The notes: generated by a model from the letters alone, not told the origin. A stretch of DNA of 39,861 nucleotides from Longimicrobiales bacterium (GCA_028278645.1 JANQDZ010000099.1:1-39861), one strand, 5' to 3'; shown: positions 23,057 through 32,885, numbered from the stretch's first letter. A program made the numbers and translations.

Positions 23057-24487
23057 GTGGTGTTTATTCCTTGTGCGCTCAGGGAACATGGTAGGCTGGT
23101 CGGAAGAGAACCCGATTGGGATGAGGAACTTCAACAGAGAATGATGAACACCCGGATTGGCCGGTCACCGCCCCAGGGAGCCGTACCAACTATGGTCCAG
23201 GTGCTCCTACTCGGCTACATGGTAGTAAGCATTTGGGAGGTTGTGCCAGGTTTTGAGCGAATCGGAATCACCGGCTTTACGGCACAGAACGTCCTACTTG
23301 TGATGGTGGTCGGGAGTTTTCTTGCACTCCTCGCGGTTCAGCCTCGGAATTTGGCCCGAACTCGTTTGGATACCGCGTGGCTGGTGTTCGTCTCAGCCGG
23401 GTTGTTCTCGATCTGTTGGGGTTTTGCCAGAGGAGTGCCGGTCACGGGGGAACTGTGGAGGGTGCGATGGCTTCTCTCCATGCCGGCAGTGTTCTATCTT
23501 GCGGTCGCCCTACGCCCGGGTACCCAGTGGGTGACAACTTCTACACTAATGGTCGTGCTGATCTCTGTGGGGTTCGCAGCAAATGGCTTTCTCACCTTCG
23601 CTGGGTCCCCAGGTGTGATCGTCAGCGCGCGGCCCGAGTTTACAGGTTTGTCCGGGGTTGAATTCGGCGCTTGGACAACCCTTACGACTCTGGGACAAGC
23701 CCTCATTTTCGCATACGGCCTCTCGTCTGCCCACTCGCCGCTGGTTAAGGTTGGGCTGTTTCTCATGGTGGCGCTCCTGGGCATTCCGTTACTCCTCACC
23801 TTCGTCCTGAGTCGATATGTGGCGATGATTACAGTGATGGCAATGGTGGTCCTGCTCCACTGGACGGTGCCCATGGGTGACCGAAGCCGCATCCGTCGAT
23901 TCAACGACATCCTGCTGGCTGGCGCTGTAGCCGCGGTTTCACTCTTTTTCGTTCTTGCAGTCTACGGAGTGATCCTGGACAACCTCCTGTTCAGTTTTGG
24001 TCTGCAGAGTTTTGCCAGCCCCTCCACCGGTATCAACATCCGGCTCCACGCACTTTGGCCACGGGCAATCGAGATGTTCTCGGAGAATCCGCTCGTCGGA
24101 ATGGGAGCCGGAAGTTCCTGGCACTGGCCGGGTCCTCTCCATGGCCACGGGCCCCACAACATCTATCTTCAGGCGCTCGCGGAAGGCGGCGTCATCGGCC
24201 TATTAGTACACCTCTTCTTCATACAACAAGTCCTGGCGTTCCTTTGGTCAGGGTGCAGGGCTACAAAGCTGAGCAATTCTTCTTTTCCTAAGATTACGGC
24301 CATTCTGAGCCGTGCCTTGTTGGCCACGTTCATTGGAGTCCTCGTAGAGGCGTGCTTCCTTGATCACGTCTGGGTGTCTACTTGGTGGCCCTACTTCTTG
24401 GGACTAACTGGAGCCCTGGCGGTAACCAGCATCGGCGCTCGAGAGGGCAGGCGCCAGGTTGGCCGAGTGCTGGGACTAAAGGCCTGA
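23057..24487 (+). CDS. wzy: O-antigen ligase / polysaccharide polymerase-like membrane protein (Wzy type)
   Basis: Up to 476 aa, with about ten or more hydrophobic helices and a large loop near the C-terminal third. The loop has the PF04932-type signature PLVGMGAGSSWHWPGPLHGHGPHNIYLQALAEGGVIG (split over about 350-386), with the conserved H-N-x-Y-L-Q-x-L-x-E-x-G pattern. Inside a locus with wzx, wza, wzc and glycosyltransferases it most likely polymerises repeat units in the periplasm; a ligase role cannot be excluded. GTG 23057 follows GAGATGAG; an ATG at 23141 is an alternative start that would drop 28 polar residues. It starts 6 bases after the aminotransferase stop. Confidence 0.85.
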   Translation: MVFIPCALREHGRLVGREPDWDEELQQRMMNTRIGRSPPQGAVPTMVQVLLLGYMVVSIWEVVPGFERIGITGFTAQNVLLVMVVGSFLALLAVQPRNLARTRLDTAWLVFVSAGLFSICWGFARGVPVTGELWRVRWLLSMPAVFYLAVALRPGTQWVTTSTLMVVLISVGFAANGFLTFAGSPGVIVSARPEFTGLSGVEFGAWTTLTTLGQALIFAYGLSSAHSPLVKVGLFLMVALLGIPLLLTFVLSRYVAMITVMAMVVLLHWTVPMGDRSRIRRFNDILLAGAVAAVSLFFVLAVYGVILDNLLFSFGLQSFASPSTGINIRLHALWPRAIEMFSENPLVGMGAGSSWHWPGPLHGHGPHNIYLQALAEGGVIGLLVHLFFIQQVLAFLWSGCRATKLSNSSFPKITAILSRALLATFIGVLVEACFLDHVWVSTWWPYFLGLTGALAVTSIGAREGRRQVGRVLGLKA

Positions 24488-24854
24488 GGTCATGCTCGCG
24501 GCAGGATGACGGCCGCACCAATCGCAGCTAGGAATCTGCTCCTGGCATTGTTCGTTCGGGGTTCAATGGGCCCTGGTAAAAGTCCAGGCGGCAGGAGCGC
24601 GAAGGGGGTCCCCCTCGAAAGCGAGGCGCGTTCTGCTCCCGGGGGACTCTCCGTTAACCCTGCCAGTATTACCGAACCCGGGCCCTATCCGTTTCCCACA
24701 ACTTCCCTGGCTCCCTCGACCGGTTACCCGCTTGCAGGTTCGAACAGCGTAGGTTCCATCCCACTGTACCTCTTTCGTGTTAGGCGGGAAGGTTGTTGAA
24801 CCGAATTGAAAGCCAGATCGTCATGATTTGGAACGTCAGGGAGAAGAGAGCACA
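24488..24854 (+). other. 367-bp gap before the first glycosyltransferase
   Basis: No gene recognised. The odd palindrome GGGGG-T-CCCCC (24604-24614) runs into a hairpin CCTCG-AAAG-CGAGG (24613-24626). A GGGAGAAGAGAG ribosome site precedes ATG 24855. Confidence 0.4.
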
Positions 24855-25985
24855 ATGATCCAGTCCACCACTCGACGAGCTTCCGTAGTGCTGACTACTG
24901 GCTCGTTAAAGCGCGGTGGCGGCCAACGCCAACTTGTACATCTCGCACGTTTGTTAGACCGCGATCGGTACCGCCTCACTCTTTGGTTGAACTCCAATGA
25001 GGGTCCATATTTGGCCCATATCCCGTCAGATGTCCGGATCCTCTCGCCCCCGCGGGCACCTCGCTCTCTTTTGGGCAGGGCCGTTGCATTCCGTAAGTTT
25101 CTACGCCAGGAGAACCCGGATTTTGTAATTAGCACACTTGTGGGCATGAACTTGGCCGCCCTGGTTGCGAACAGCACGATTCCGCGAGCCCGCCGCCCGG
25201 CTTTGATCGTTGACGTCATGAACAACCCCGCTTCATACCGCCGAACTCACGTGCTCCTCATGCGTCACCTTTATCCCAGGGCGGACAAGGTACGGGTCGT
25301 ATGCGAGGCCCTTGCCCCTACGATAGAAGCGTCGCTTGGCTTGGCACCTGAGCATCTTTTGGTGATTCCGAATGCCGTCGACATCACACATGTTCAGCGG
25401 CAAGGCCAGATCCCGCTGGAGCACCCCTGGCTCAAAGACCATACGGCCCACAGCATATCGGTTTGTGTTGCCAGACTAGTTCCCCAAAAGGGGCATTCCA
25501 CCTTACTCGCAGCCTTCCGCATTGTGCTGGATCACCTACCCTCCTCTCGGCTCTGGATCGTGGGTGATGGCCCGCTTGAGGCAAGTCTGCGGAATCTGGC
25601 AGAGGACCTCGGGATCGCCCATGCGGTCGAGTTCCTAGGATTTCAAGCCGACCCCTTCAGGTACGTAGCACAATCGAAGATCTTCGCGTTGGCATCACAT
25701 TGGGAAGGTCTGGCAAGCGTCCTTGCTGAGGCGATGGCCCTCGGGGTCCCCGTCGTGGCTACCCGGGCACCGTTTGGAACTGATGAGATCGTCCAGCATG
25801 AGATGACGGGACTGCTTTCAGCCGTCGGCGACGAGCATGCCTTAGCAAAGCAGTGGATCATGTTACTTTCCAACGAAGGCCTCCGTGATACGATGGCCCG
25901 AAGATCTCTCGATAGGGTCTCAAAGCACTTCAGCGCGGAGGCGGCCGTAGGCCGATTCGAGCGACTCCTGGAAACACTCGGGTAG
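24855..25985 (+). CDS. family 4 glycosyltransferase
   Basis: 376 aa, GT-B fold. The N-terminal half has the acceptor-side glycine-rich loop (SLKRGGGQRQLVHLA), the C-terminal half the donor site: CVARLVPQKGHSTLLAAF, WIVGDGPLEASL, VEFLGFQADPF and the E-x7-E motif in SHWEGLASVLAEAMALGVPVVA. It adds one sugar, from a nucleotide donor, to the lipid-linked repeat unit in the cytoplasm; the sugar cannot be inferred. ATG 24855 is preferred to 24828 because a strong GGGAGAAGAGAG site lies just before it. The next gene begins 13 bases after the stop. Confidence 0.9.
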   Translation: MIQSTTRRASVVLTTGSLKRGGGQRQLVHLARLLDRDRYRLTLWLNSNEGPYLAHIPSDVRILSPPRAPRSLLGRAVAFRKFLRQENPDFVISTLVGMNLAALVANSTIPRARRPALIVDVMNNPASYRRTHVLLMRHLYPRADKVRVVCEALAPTIEASLGLAPEHLLVIPNAVDITHVQRQGQIPLEHPWLKDHTAHSISVCVARLVPQKGHSTLLAAFRIVLDHLPSSRLWIVGDGPLEASLRNLAEDLGIAHAVEFLGFQADPFRYVAQSKIFALASHWEGLASVLAEAMALGVPVVATRAPFGTDEIVQHEMTGLLSAVGDEHALAKQWIMLLSNEGLRDTMARRSLDRVSKHFSAEAAVGRFERLLETLG

Positions 25986-25998
25986 GGAAGCCGAAACC

Positions 25999-27162
25999 TT
26001 GGCTTCCGCTCCTATAAGGGTGTGCATGCTGATCCCCTCCTTTCGTCCGCTGTTGGGGGGTGCGGAGCGTCAACTCGAAGGGTTGCTCTCGCCGCTAACG
26101 CGCCTTGGAGTGAACCCCTTCGTTCTGACGCGGCGCGTTCCCGGCACTGCTCCGCGGGCCACCGTGAAAGGCGTGCCGGTCATCCGGACCTGGGCTGGGA
26201 CCAGTTCTGTCTGCTTCCTAGCATCTTCTTTTGCTTACCTCGTTCGGCATTCAACCGAATGGGACCTCATCCACGTCCACACCTTAGACTCTCCTTCGCT
26301 GAGCGGGGTTGCAGCTGGTCACCTCTTGGGAAAACCGATCATCGCGAAGGTGACACGGAGCGGATCCACCGCGGTGCTCCATAGACTTCAGAGCAGTTTA
26401 GCCGGCAGAGTTCGCCTGAGATACCTGCGTTCCAATATCCAGCGGTTTGTGGCCATCAGTCCAGCGATCGAGAAGGAACTCCTAGCGTGTGGGGTGGCCC
26501 AACACCAGGTAGCGGAGATCCCAAATGGGGTGGATACCGATCGGTACGTTCCCTTGGCGAGATCAAGGCGTGCCGGGCTCCGAAAGGAACTCGGCTTAAG
26601 AGATGTACCCACTGCCTTGTATTCCGGGCGGCTCATCCCGCGGAAACGTTTGGATTCGCTAATCAGCATATGGCCAGCGATACGGCGATCCGTGCCGGGA
26701 GCCGCACTAGTCATCGCTGGTGAAGGCCCCGAAAGGGGCGCTTTGGAGGCACATGTACAGGACCTCGATCTCATACCTCACGTCAGGATCCTCGGCGAAC
26801 TCGGAACCGACCAAGTACGCGAAATGCTACAGGCCGCCGATTGTTTCGTTCTACCATCTACCTCCGAAGGGCTATCAAACGCCCTCCTAGAGGCAATGTC
26901 GGCTGGGCTCGCTCCTGTGGTATCCTCAATCCCGTCTCATCGTGCGGTAGTGAACTCTGGCCATAACGGTCTGGTTTTTGAGGGACCCGTAAGTCTAACC
27001 AAGCAAGTGGTCCGGTGCCTCTCCGAACCGCAGTTTGCCCGTGATCTCGGGACCCGGGCGCGCGCTACGATCGTCGAACGATTCTCTATCTCAGATGTCG
27101 CTCTCCAACTCGCATCGCTTTATCGGTCTCTGCTCAGCCCACGGGAAGAGAGCGTCTACTAA
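25999..27162 (+). CDS. family 4 glycosyltransferase
   Basis: 387 aa from a TTG start at 25999, with AGGGAAG upstream; GTG 26020 or ATG 26026 are possible but would trim the first beta strand (RVCMLIPSFRPLLGGAERQL). GT-B fold with HVHTLDSPSLSG, VAISPAIEKEL, the donor-site strand ALYSGRLIPRKRLDSLI, VIAGEGPERGAL and the E-x7-E motif in STSEGLSNALLEAMSAGLAPVVSS. A second sugar-adding enzyme of the repeat unit, in a tight run with its neighbours: its TAA shares one base with the next ATG (27162). Confidence 0.9.
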   Translation: MASAPIRVCMLIPSFRPLLGGAERQLEGLLSPLTRLGVNPFVLTRRVPGTAPRATVKGVPVIRTWAGTSSVCFLASSFAYLVRHSTEWDLIHVHTLDSPSLSGVAAGHLLGKPIIAKVTRSGSTAVLHRLQSSLAGRVRLRYLRSNIQRFVAISPAIEKELLACGVAQHQVAEIPNGVDTDRYVPLARSRRAGLRKELGLRDVPTALYSGRLIPRKRLDSLISIWPAIRRSVPGAALVIAGEGPERGALEAHVQDLDLIPHVRILGELGTDQVREMLQAADCFVLPSTSEGLSNALLEAMSAGLAPVVSSIPSHRAVVNSGHNGLVFEGPVSLTKQVVRCLSEPQFARDLGTRARATIVERFSISDVALQLASLYRSLLSPREESVY

Positions 27163-27890
27163 TGAGTCAGTTCATACGGAAGTACCGAGAAACCGGGGAC
27201 CGCAATCATTTAAAAGCCCACTACGAATCAGAAGGTTACCTGCAGATCTATAGGAAGCCGAAGCCTAAGTGGATTGCGAAGTTCCAGATCCTCTCAGACC
27301 TGATCGACCTCCAGCCTGGCCAGCGGCTGCTTGACGTCGGTTGTGCAACGCAAATGTTCCGCCCCTACGCAGAAAGAAGAGGGGGCACATATGAAGGCGT
27401 CGACATCGCCGCGGGCTTCTCTCCCGATTACGTTGCGGACGCCCAATCCCTCGAGGGTGTCCCCAAAGACCACTATGACTGGGTAGTGCTTTCCGATGTC
27501 CTCGAGCACCTCCCAGATCCGGCAGCGGCCTTTCGCGCTGCTGCCCGCGTAAGCCGAGAACTCCTGGCGGTCGTGCCAAACCTCTACCGCCTCGAATCAA
27601 TCCCGTATCTCCCACGCCGTCCCGACGACAGGCATCTCGTCCGCATGAGCCCATGGCGCTGGCTGAGTCTCTGCCAAGCATCCGGTTGGCGTATCAGCCA
27701 CGTTCGGGGGTTCTTCTATGTCCCGAGCATCGCCTTCTACCCCCTGTTTCCCCTAAGGGTGGCGGACCGGCTACTTAGAAACCCTCTATCTCTTGCTGTA
27801 AGCCGCGTGATCGACCGGCGTTGGGCAGACAGGGGTTTTCTCAAGTATCTCGGCCAGGAATTGATCTTTACCGCTCAGAGGCTCTCGTAG
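27162..27890 (+). CDS. class I SAM-dependent methyltransferase
   Basis: 242 aa. Motif I LLDVGCATQMFRPYA (about 49-63), motif II YEGVDIA, and the acidic/aromatic segment YDWVVLSDVLEHLPDP typical of UbiE/Methyltransf_11/23 types, followed by ELLAVVPNLYRLES. The C-terminal third is basic and hydrophobic (FLKYLGQELIF) and may touch the membrane. In this setting it probably O-methylates a sugar or the phosphonate group of the glycan, but the acceptor is a guess. Co-translated with the preceding glycosyltransferase and followed 1 base later by the sulfatase-fold gene. Confidence 0.85.
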   Translation: MSQFIRKYRETGDRNHLKAHYESEGYLQIYRKPKPKWIAKFQILSDLIDLQPGQRLLDVGCATQMFRPYAERRGGTYEGVDIAAGFSPDYVADAQSLEGVPKDHYDWVVLSDVLEHLPDPAAAFRAAARVSRELLAVVPNLYRLESIPYLPRRPDDRHLVRMSPWRWLSLCQASGWRISHVRGFFYVPSIAFYPLFPLRVADRLLRNPLSLAVSRVIDRRWADRGFLKYLGQELIFTAQRLS

Positions 27891-27891
27891 C

Positions 27892-29598
27892 ATGGACAAC
27901 CAGGGGGTCCGCGGCCTCAACTTGATCTGGGTGGTGATTGATTCCGTCCGGAACTACCACACAGACGCCGACGACCGCGGGAAACTACCTGTCATGGACG
28001 CGCTGGCCAGCACCGGGGTCGAGTTCACCAACGTTGTGACTTCAGCGCCCAGCACAATCATGTCAGTCAGTTCAATGATGACCAGTTGGCCGGCGTACTA
28101 CATCAGCCGAAACTATGAGGATTTCAAATACGACAACGCTCTCTTCACCTCCCTCGCCGATATCCTCAGGTACCACGGCTATAGCAATGAGGCAGTTATC
28201 TTTTTCAGAGAAGGACGCGAGAAGTTAAACCCTCTCTTCCAGTCTATCGCTCGGCCATATTGGCCACCCGATCTACGGCATGGAAAAAAGAACTGGACCA
28301 ATGAGGACGTCAGCCGTGTTTTGTATCGGTTTCTCGACGCCGAACCGATGGAACCCTTCTTTCTCTACCTCCACTACAACTGCCGATGGGATCCTCAAAC
28401 CTCATCCACCGTGGAGGCGGCACTCGAGAGAATGGAAGCGGCTGGGCTTCTCAACCGAAGTGTCCTTGTCGTGTGTTCTGACCACGGGTATCCCGACCCT
28501 TCGCGCGGGTTTACCCCGGAAGGCCTCAAGCGTCAGCGGCTAACCCACGACCTGATCCTAACGGATGACAACATCCTCGTGCCCCTATACTTCCAGTTCC
28601 CCGGCTGCCCAGTCGTTACCATCGACCGACCAGTGAGTACGCTGGACATCGCTCCAACAGCCCTAGATCTCCTTGGGGTTCCACCCTCCGCGTCTGATGG
28701 GATCCGGGCGAACCTTAGAGGCTCATCACTGACTCCTCTCCTTCGACCTTCCACGTCCTCCAAGCATTCCGACGCCAAGGTACGAGTAGACGCTCGGCTC
28801 CTGGGCCAAGACAGGCGTGCCACGGCGATCCGTGGGCGCCGCTTCAAGTACGTTGTCCACCATGATCGTATGGGCCCCGACCGAGAGGAACTCTACGACC
28901 TGGAGGAGGATCCACACGAACAGTTGAGTCTGGCCCCGAGTAGTCGCCCGGGCATCCAGAAGAAGCTGGTTGAACTCCGGTCTGAGTTCGAACGAACCGA
29001 ACGAGAAGCTGTCGAGTTCCAATTCAGGTACCTCCTCGAAAAGCTGCGGAGACAGCTTACGGGCGGATCCCTCGACGCCCAGCCCAGCCAAATCCGGTCC
29101 CTTCTCATCTTCGGAGCGTGTCAGCCCGGCTTCCTCGCACCCCTTGCAAGAGTGACTGAGTCTGTCTTCTCCGCTGCCACGGTCGACGTTTTAGTCGAGA
29201 GCGAACTCCCGAATGAAGGATCCATCGCCAGCCAGCGGTGTCGGGTCTTGGACAACCGAAAGAAACGGTTCGATCCCCGTACATTCCCTCGTGCCTACAG
29301 CGATTTGATACCGGGCGTTTACGATATCGTGCTAGTGCCCCTCAGCAACGCTCATGCTCGTGGCTACTCTCACATTCTCAGGATCGCGCGCCGCTTAAAG
29401 GCACGAAAGTTACTCCTCCTCGATTACAATATGCGGCTCTACTATCGTCGGCAGCGCCCATGGTTCTTCCCCTTTCGGGTATTCTGGTCGAAGCGCTCGG
29501 TTTACCATGCGGAGCCCTCGCTTCTCGTCAGCGACGGTTTCATGCTGATAAAGCAGTTGGGCCGCCGCATACCAACCTACTTCCGCACCGGAGAATAG
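27892..29598 (+). CDS. cytoplasmic sulfatase/alkaline-phosphatase-superfamily protein with an unknown C-terminal domain
   Basis: 568 aa. Residues 10-350 follow the sulfatase layout: LIWVVIDSVRNYH (D17), a nucleophile region TSAPST with S51 in the place of the usual Cys/Ser and threonine for the arginine of CxPSR, PFFLYLHY, VVCSDHGYP (D197 H198), VSTLDIAPTALDLLGV and ELYDLEEDPHEQ. No signal peptide or membrane helix is seen, so it should act in the cytoplasm, unlike most sulfatases. A linker of charged residues (about 350-385) leads to a roughly 170-residue C-terminal domain with alternating hydrophobic strands (SLLIFGACQPGFLAPLARV; YDIVLVPLSNAHARGYSHILRIA), Rossmann-like, which I cannot name. 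It could be a hydrolase or a phospho/phosphono-group transferase acting on the glycan intermediate. It sits between the methyltransferase and, after a long gap, the phosphonate genes. Confidence 0.75.
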   Translation: MDNQGVRGLNLIWVVIDSVRNYHTDADDRGKLPVMDALASTGVEFTNVVTSAPSTIMSVSSMMTSWPAYYISRNYEDFKYDNALFTSLADILRYHGYSNEAVIFFREGREKLNPLFQSIARPYWPPDLRHGKKNWTNEDVSRVLYRFLDAEPMEPFFLYLHYNCRWDPQTSSTVEAALERMEAAGLLNRSVLVVCSDHGYPDPSRGFTPEGLKRQRLTHDLILTDDNILVPLYFQFPGCPVVTIDRPVSTLDIAPTALDLLGVPPSASDGIRANLRGSSLTPLLRPSTSSKHSDAKVRVDARLLGQDRRATAIRGRRFKYVVHHDRMGPDREELYDLEEDPHEQLSLAPSSRPGIQKKLVELRSEFERTEREAVEFQFRYLLEKLRRQLTGGSLDAQPSQIRSLLIFGACQPGFLAPLARVTESVFSAATVDVLVESELPNEGSIASQRCRVLDNRKKRFDPRTFPRAYSDLIPGVYDIVLVPLSNAHARGYSHILRIARRLKARKLLLLDYNMRLYYRRQRPWFFPFRVFWSKRSVYHAEPSLLVSDGFMLIKQLGRRIPTYFRTGE

Positions 29599-30435
29599 CG
29601 TCAGGTGTCACTCAGTTCAGGATGTTTGAATTCCACTCTTCCTAGCCTCACCAGAACACCCCGTCATCGAAAATTGGGTTACCTGTTAGCGGCGGCCCAA
29701 AATTGCATAATAGTTGGAGTGAACCCCTGAAGGTGGACAGGAGCGGCCTGGAAGATTGACCACTGTTGTTCATGCTGCGTGATCCCGCTCGAGGCCGAGG
29801 GAGTCGCAGTCAGGTACGGCAAAGCGGTGACGGATTTCGGAAACCAGACCTGGGTTTTCACCACGGAACACACGAGGTTTTGATCTCCGAAGTGGCTTAA
29901 TCGTTCCGAGAAAGAGCTTCGACTTCGAGAAACACCGTGCAACCTGGCTGTGGTTCGCACCAGAAGGGTGAACCTTCTGGTCAGGGTAGCGCGTTACGGA
30001 CCCGTTTCCAGCGGCCGGATGGTCAACAGCTGGACGAGCACGAGAAGGCCGCGCGTCGATCTATGGGAAAGGCTTCCCGCATTCAGAATAAAAAGACACG
30101 GGCTCAAGAAGAGTCGAGGCGTTCACCGCACTGGATCCTCCCTTTGGCCCGTTCCACTTCCAAGGCGCGGCCAGGACTCGAACGTCTGTGTAGTCGGTGT
30201 TCAATGGAACGCTCGGAAGCGGGACCCAAATGATAAGAAGGGTCTCGAACGGGGTTTGGTGCGCGGGTTTGGACGGTCCTTATGCAGATTTGATCCGCTT
30301 TGACCTACCGATCAGGGGTAGAAGGGACTAACCGGGCAGCGGTAGCCGTAGATGACCGCGGTTCTTGAAGAGGCTAAGGCGAGGACCCTCGGAAGACCTA
30401 GGTCCCTAACGGCCACCCTCCATTGGGAGATCACA
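29599..30435 (+). other. 837-bp non-coding gap before the phosphonate genes
   Basis: No recognisable gene. An 8-bp stem with one G-T pair, CGGGACCC/GGGTCTCG around a 12-base A-rich loop, lies at 30220-30247. GCGGTAGC at 30339-30346 resembles the core of an ops element. Several reading frames of about 100 codons overlap at 29940-30300 with no family resemblance. The promoter of the phosphonate genes is probably here; a CATAAT at 29706 is the only -10-like word I noted. Confidence 0.4.
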
Positions 30436-31731
30436 ATGAACAAAACCGTTTATGTAGCCATGAGCGCGGACCTTCTCCACCCGGGGCACTTGAACATTAT
30501 CGCCGAGGCGAGAGAGCTGGGAGAAGTGGTAGTTGGTCTCTTGACGGATGAGGCAATTGCCAGCTACAAGCGGTTGCCATACCTGACATATGAGCAGCGA
30601 AAGGTGGTGATTGAGAACATTGTTGGCGTGTCTCGGGTGATCCCCCAGGAGACTTTAGACTATGTGCCGAACCTGCAGGCGCTGAGGCCCGACTATGTGG
30701 TGCATGGGGATGACTGGAAGACCGGAGTCCAGCGCGAGACGCGAGCCCGAGTTCTTGCGGCCTTGAGAGAATGGGACGGTCAGTTAGTTGAGCCAGAATA
30801 TACGTCAGGGCTCTCATCCACCCGCCTTAACCAGGCGGTTCAGGAGGTGGGGACGACCCCGCAAATCAGACTTAGGCGCTTGAGACGACTACTCGCGGTC
30901 CGACCCTTGGTGCGCTTGATCGAGGCTCACAGCGGGTTGAGCGGCTTGATCGCGGAGAATCTATCGGTCGAACAGGATGGAGTCCCCAAGACATTTGATG
31001 GTGTCTGGGGGAGTAGTCTGACGGACTCCACAGCAAGAGGAAAACCGGATATCGAGTGCGTCGACCTGACATCCCGCCTTCACACACTCAACGACATCCT
31101 AGAGGTGACGACTAAACCGATCATCTACGACGGGGACACGGGGGGTATTCCTGAGCACTTCGTTTTCATGGTGAGAACGCTCGAACGGTTAGGCGTGTCG
31201 GCGGTGATCGTCGAGGACAAAGTGGGGCTGAAGAGGAATTCTCTTTTTGGCACAGACGTAGAACAGAGCCAGGACTCGATCCAGGGATTTTCCCGGAAGT
31301 TATCAATGGGCAAACAGGCCCAGGTAACGGATGATTTTATGATCATTGCACGGATTGAGAGTCTCATCCTGAAAAAGGGGGTAGAGGACGCTCTGGAACG
31401 CGCCAGGGGGTATATTGACGCGGGCGCTGATGGGGTAATGATCCATAGCAAGGAGCCAAACCCAAAGGAGATTCTCGACTTCTGTGACCGATACGGGGGG
31501 CTGGAAGGGAGGGTACCTCTAGTAGCAGTTCCGTCTTCGTACTCACAGGTACGTGAAAAAGAACTGAAGGACGCCGGCGTTCGCATCGTGATTTACGCGA
31601 ACCATCTGCTTCGAGCGGCATATCCGGCGATGATGAGGGTTGCTGAGTTGATCCTGCGCCACGGGAGAGCTCGAGAGGCAGATGATTTATGTCTTTCAGT
31701 CAAGGAGATCATCCGCCTGATCCCAGCTTAG
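30436..31731 (+). CDS. pepM: phosphonate synthesis fusion: cytidylyltransferase plus phosphoenolpyruvate mutase
   Basis: 431 aa, two domains. Residues 1-135 are a nucleotidyltransferase of the CTP:phosphate type ([17 protein letters not shown] with HPGH at 15-18; SSTRL closing motif). Residues about 175-431 are PEP mutase, with [17 protein letters not shown] and the diagnostic EDK-x5-NS motif (E260 D261 K262 ... N268 S269) that separates the mutase from isocitrate lyase relatives. PEP mutase turns phosphoenolpyruvate into phosphonopyruvate, the first C-P bond step. In Fom1, of similar architecture, the first domain attaches CMP to 2-hydroxyethylphosphonate. ATG 30436 has GGGAGA 5 bases ahead; an open frame to 30352 lacks a site. 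The next two genes complete the hydroxyethylphosphonate route. Confidence 0.95.
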   Translation: MNKTVYVAMSADLLHPGHLNIIAEARELGEVVVGLLTDEAIASYKRLPYLTYEQRKVVIENIVGVSRVIPQETLDYVPNLQALRPDYVVHGDDWKTGVQRETRARVLAALREWDGQLVEPEYTSGLSSTRLNQAVQEVGTTPQIRLRRLRRLLAVRPLVRLIEAHSGLSGLIAENLSVEQDGVPKTFDGVWGSSLTDSTARGKPDIECVDLTSRLHTLNDILEVTTKPIIYDGDTGGIPEHFVFMVRTLERLGVSAVIVEDKVGLKRNSLFGTDVEQSQDSIQGFSRKLSMGKQAQVTDDFMIIARIESLILKKGVEDALERARGYIDAGADGVMIHSKEPNPKEILDFCDRYGGLEGRVPLVAVPSSYSQVREKELKDAGVRIVIYANHLLRAAYPAMMRVAELILRHGRAREADDLCLSVKEIIRLIPA

Positions 31732-31757
31732 GCGGGGACCTAAAGTGGGAGTCACAA

Positions 31758-32885
31758 ATGATTGAGTGCCGAGCGTTCTACGATATTCTACTCGACAGGG
31801 GAGTTGAGTTTTTCGCCGGAGTGCCGGACTCGCTCTTGCGCGATTTCTGTTGGTATGTGAATAGACACACACCTTCTGAGCGACACGTGATAGCTGCAAA
31901 CGAAGGAGGAGCGATCGCGTTAGCGTGCGGCTATGGTCTGGCTACCGGCACAATTCCGGTGGTTTACCTTCAGAACGCGGGTCAGGGAAACACAGTAAAT
32001 CCGCTCCTGTCGCTGGCGAACCCTGAGGTTTATGGGATCCCCCTGCTGATGCTGATTGGGTGGCGGGGCGAGCCGGGGAGGTCTGATGAGCCACAACATA
32101 TTCGACAAGGACAAGTCACACTTGGTCTGTTAGAACTGATGGGCATCCCATACAAATTGTTGCCGCTAGAACAAGGGGAGGCTACGGAGTGCTTGGACGA
32201 GCTGATCGAGATCGGCATCGAAAGGGAAACGCCCTTTGCACTAGTGGTCCGAAAAGGAACCTTCGGCAGGTATGCAAACGAGTCCGGTGCGATCGGACCG
32301 GGCAGCGTTACGCGAGAGGAGGCTATTCGAGCCGTCTCGGACTGCCTGAGCAAGCGAGACATTGTCGTTGCTACCACTGGGAAGGCGGGTCGGGAGCTGT
32401 ATGAGTACCGGGAGGACAAAGGGGGTGATCACACCCGTGACTTGTTATGTGTTGGATCCATGGGCCATGCCTCCCAGATCGCCACCGGTATAGCGATAGG
32501 TAGGCCAGACAGGCAAGTGATTTGTCTCGACGGCGACGGTGCCGCCCTGATGCATCTGGGAAGCCTCCCGATCATCGGCGCATCGGGCCTGGAGAACCTG
32601 ACGCACGTCGTGTTGAACAATGGCACACACGATTCGGTGGGGGGACATCCAACCGGCGCCACGCGCGTGTCATACACCGGAGTGGCCGAAGCCTGTGGTT
32701 ATGCTTGGACGGGTGTCGAGGAATCTGAGGACGGAATCCGTAAGGCAATTCAGGCGCTGCGGTCTAGGCCGGGGCCCGGTCTGCTGGAGATTCCACTGAG
32801 CACAGGCGCCCGAGCCGAACTCGGCCGTCCGAAACAGACGCTGCGAAAGTTAGGTAGATCGTTTAAAAGCACCCTCCGGCGGTAA
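31758..32885 (+). CDS. ppd: phosphonopyruvate decarboxylase
   Basis: 375 aa, thiamine-diphosphate enzyme. The activating glutamate is E49 in AANEGGAIALACGYG; the Mg/ThDP motif begins at LDGDGAALMHLGSL (about 257) and ends at VVLNN. FAGVPDSLL near 19-27 and YLQNAGQGNTVNPLLSL are typical of the phosphonopyruvate/sulfopyruvate decarboxylase group. It makes phosphonoacetaldehyde and CO2, the irreversible step that pulls the unfavourable mutase reaction. The adjacent PEP mutase decides for phosphonopyruvate over sulfopyruvate. ATG 31758 follows GTGGGAG; the upstream frame from 31689 overlaps the mutase gene. The stop shares a base with the next start (TAATG). Confidence 0.94.
   Translation: MIECRAFYDILLDRGVEFFAGVPDSLLRDFCWYVNRHTPSERHVIAANEGGAIALACGYGLATGTIPVVYLQNAGQGNTVNPLLSLANPEVYGIPLLMLIGWRGEPGRSDEPQHIRQGQVTLGLLELMGIPYKLLPLEQGEATECLDELIEIGIERETPFALVVRKGTFGRYANESGAIGPGSVTREEAIRAVSDCLSKRDIVVATTGKAGRELYEYREDKGGDHTRDLLCVGSMGHASQIATGIAIGRPDRQVICLDGDGAALMHLGSLPIIGASGLENLTHVVLNNGTHDSVGGHPTGATRVSYTGVAEACGYAWTGVEESEDGIRKAIQALRSRPGPGLLEIPLSTGARAELGRPKQTLRKLGRSFKSTLRR

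Noticed and set aside
24725-24750. Possible tRNA T-arm (GGTTCGAAC)
   Set aside because: The flanking bases do not pair and no acceptor or anticodon arm can be formed. No tRNA or rRNA gene was found in the window.
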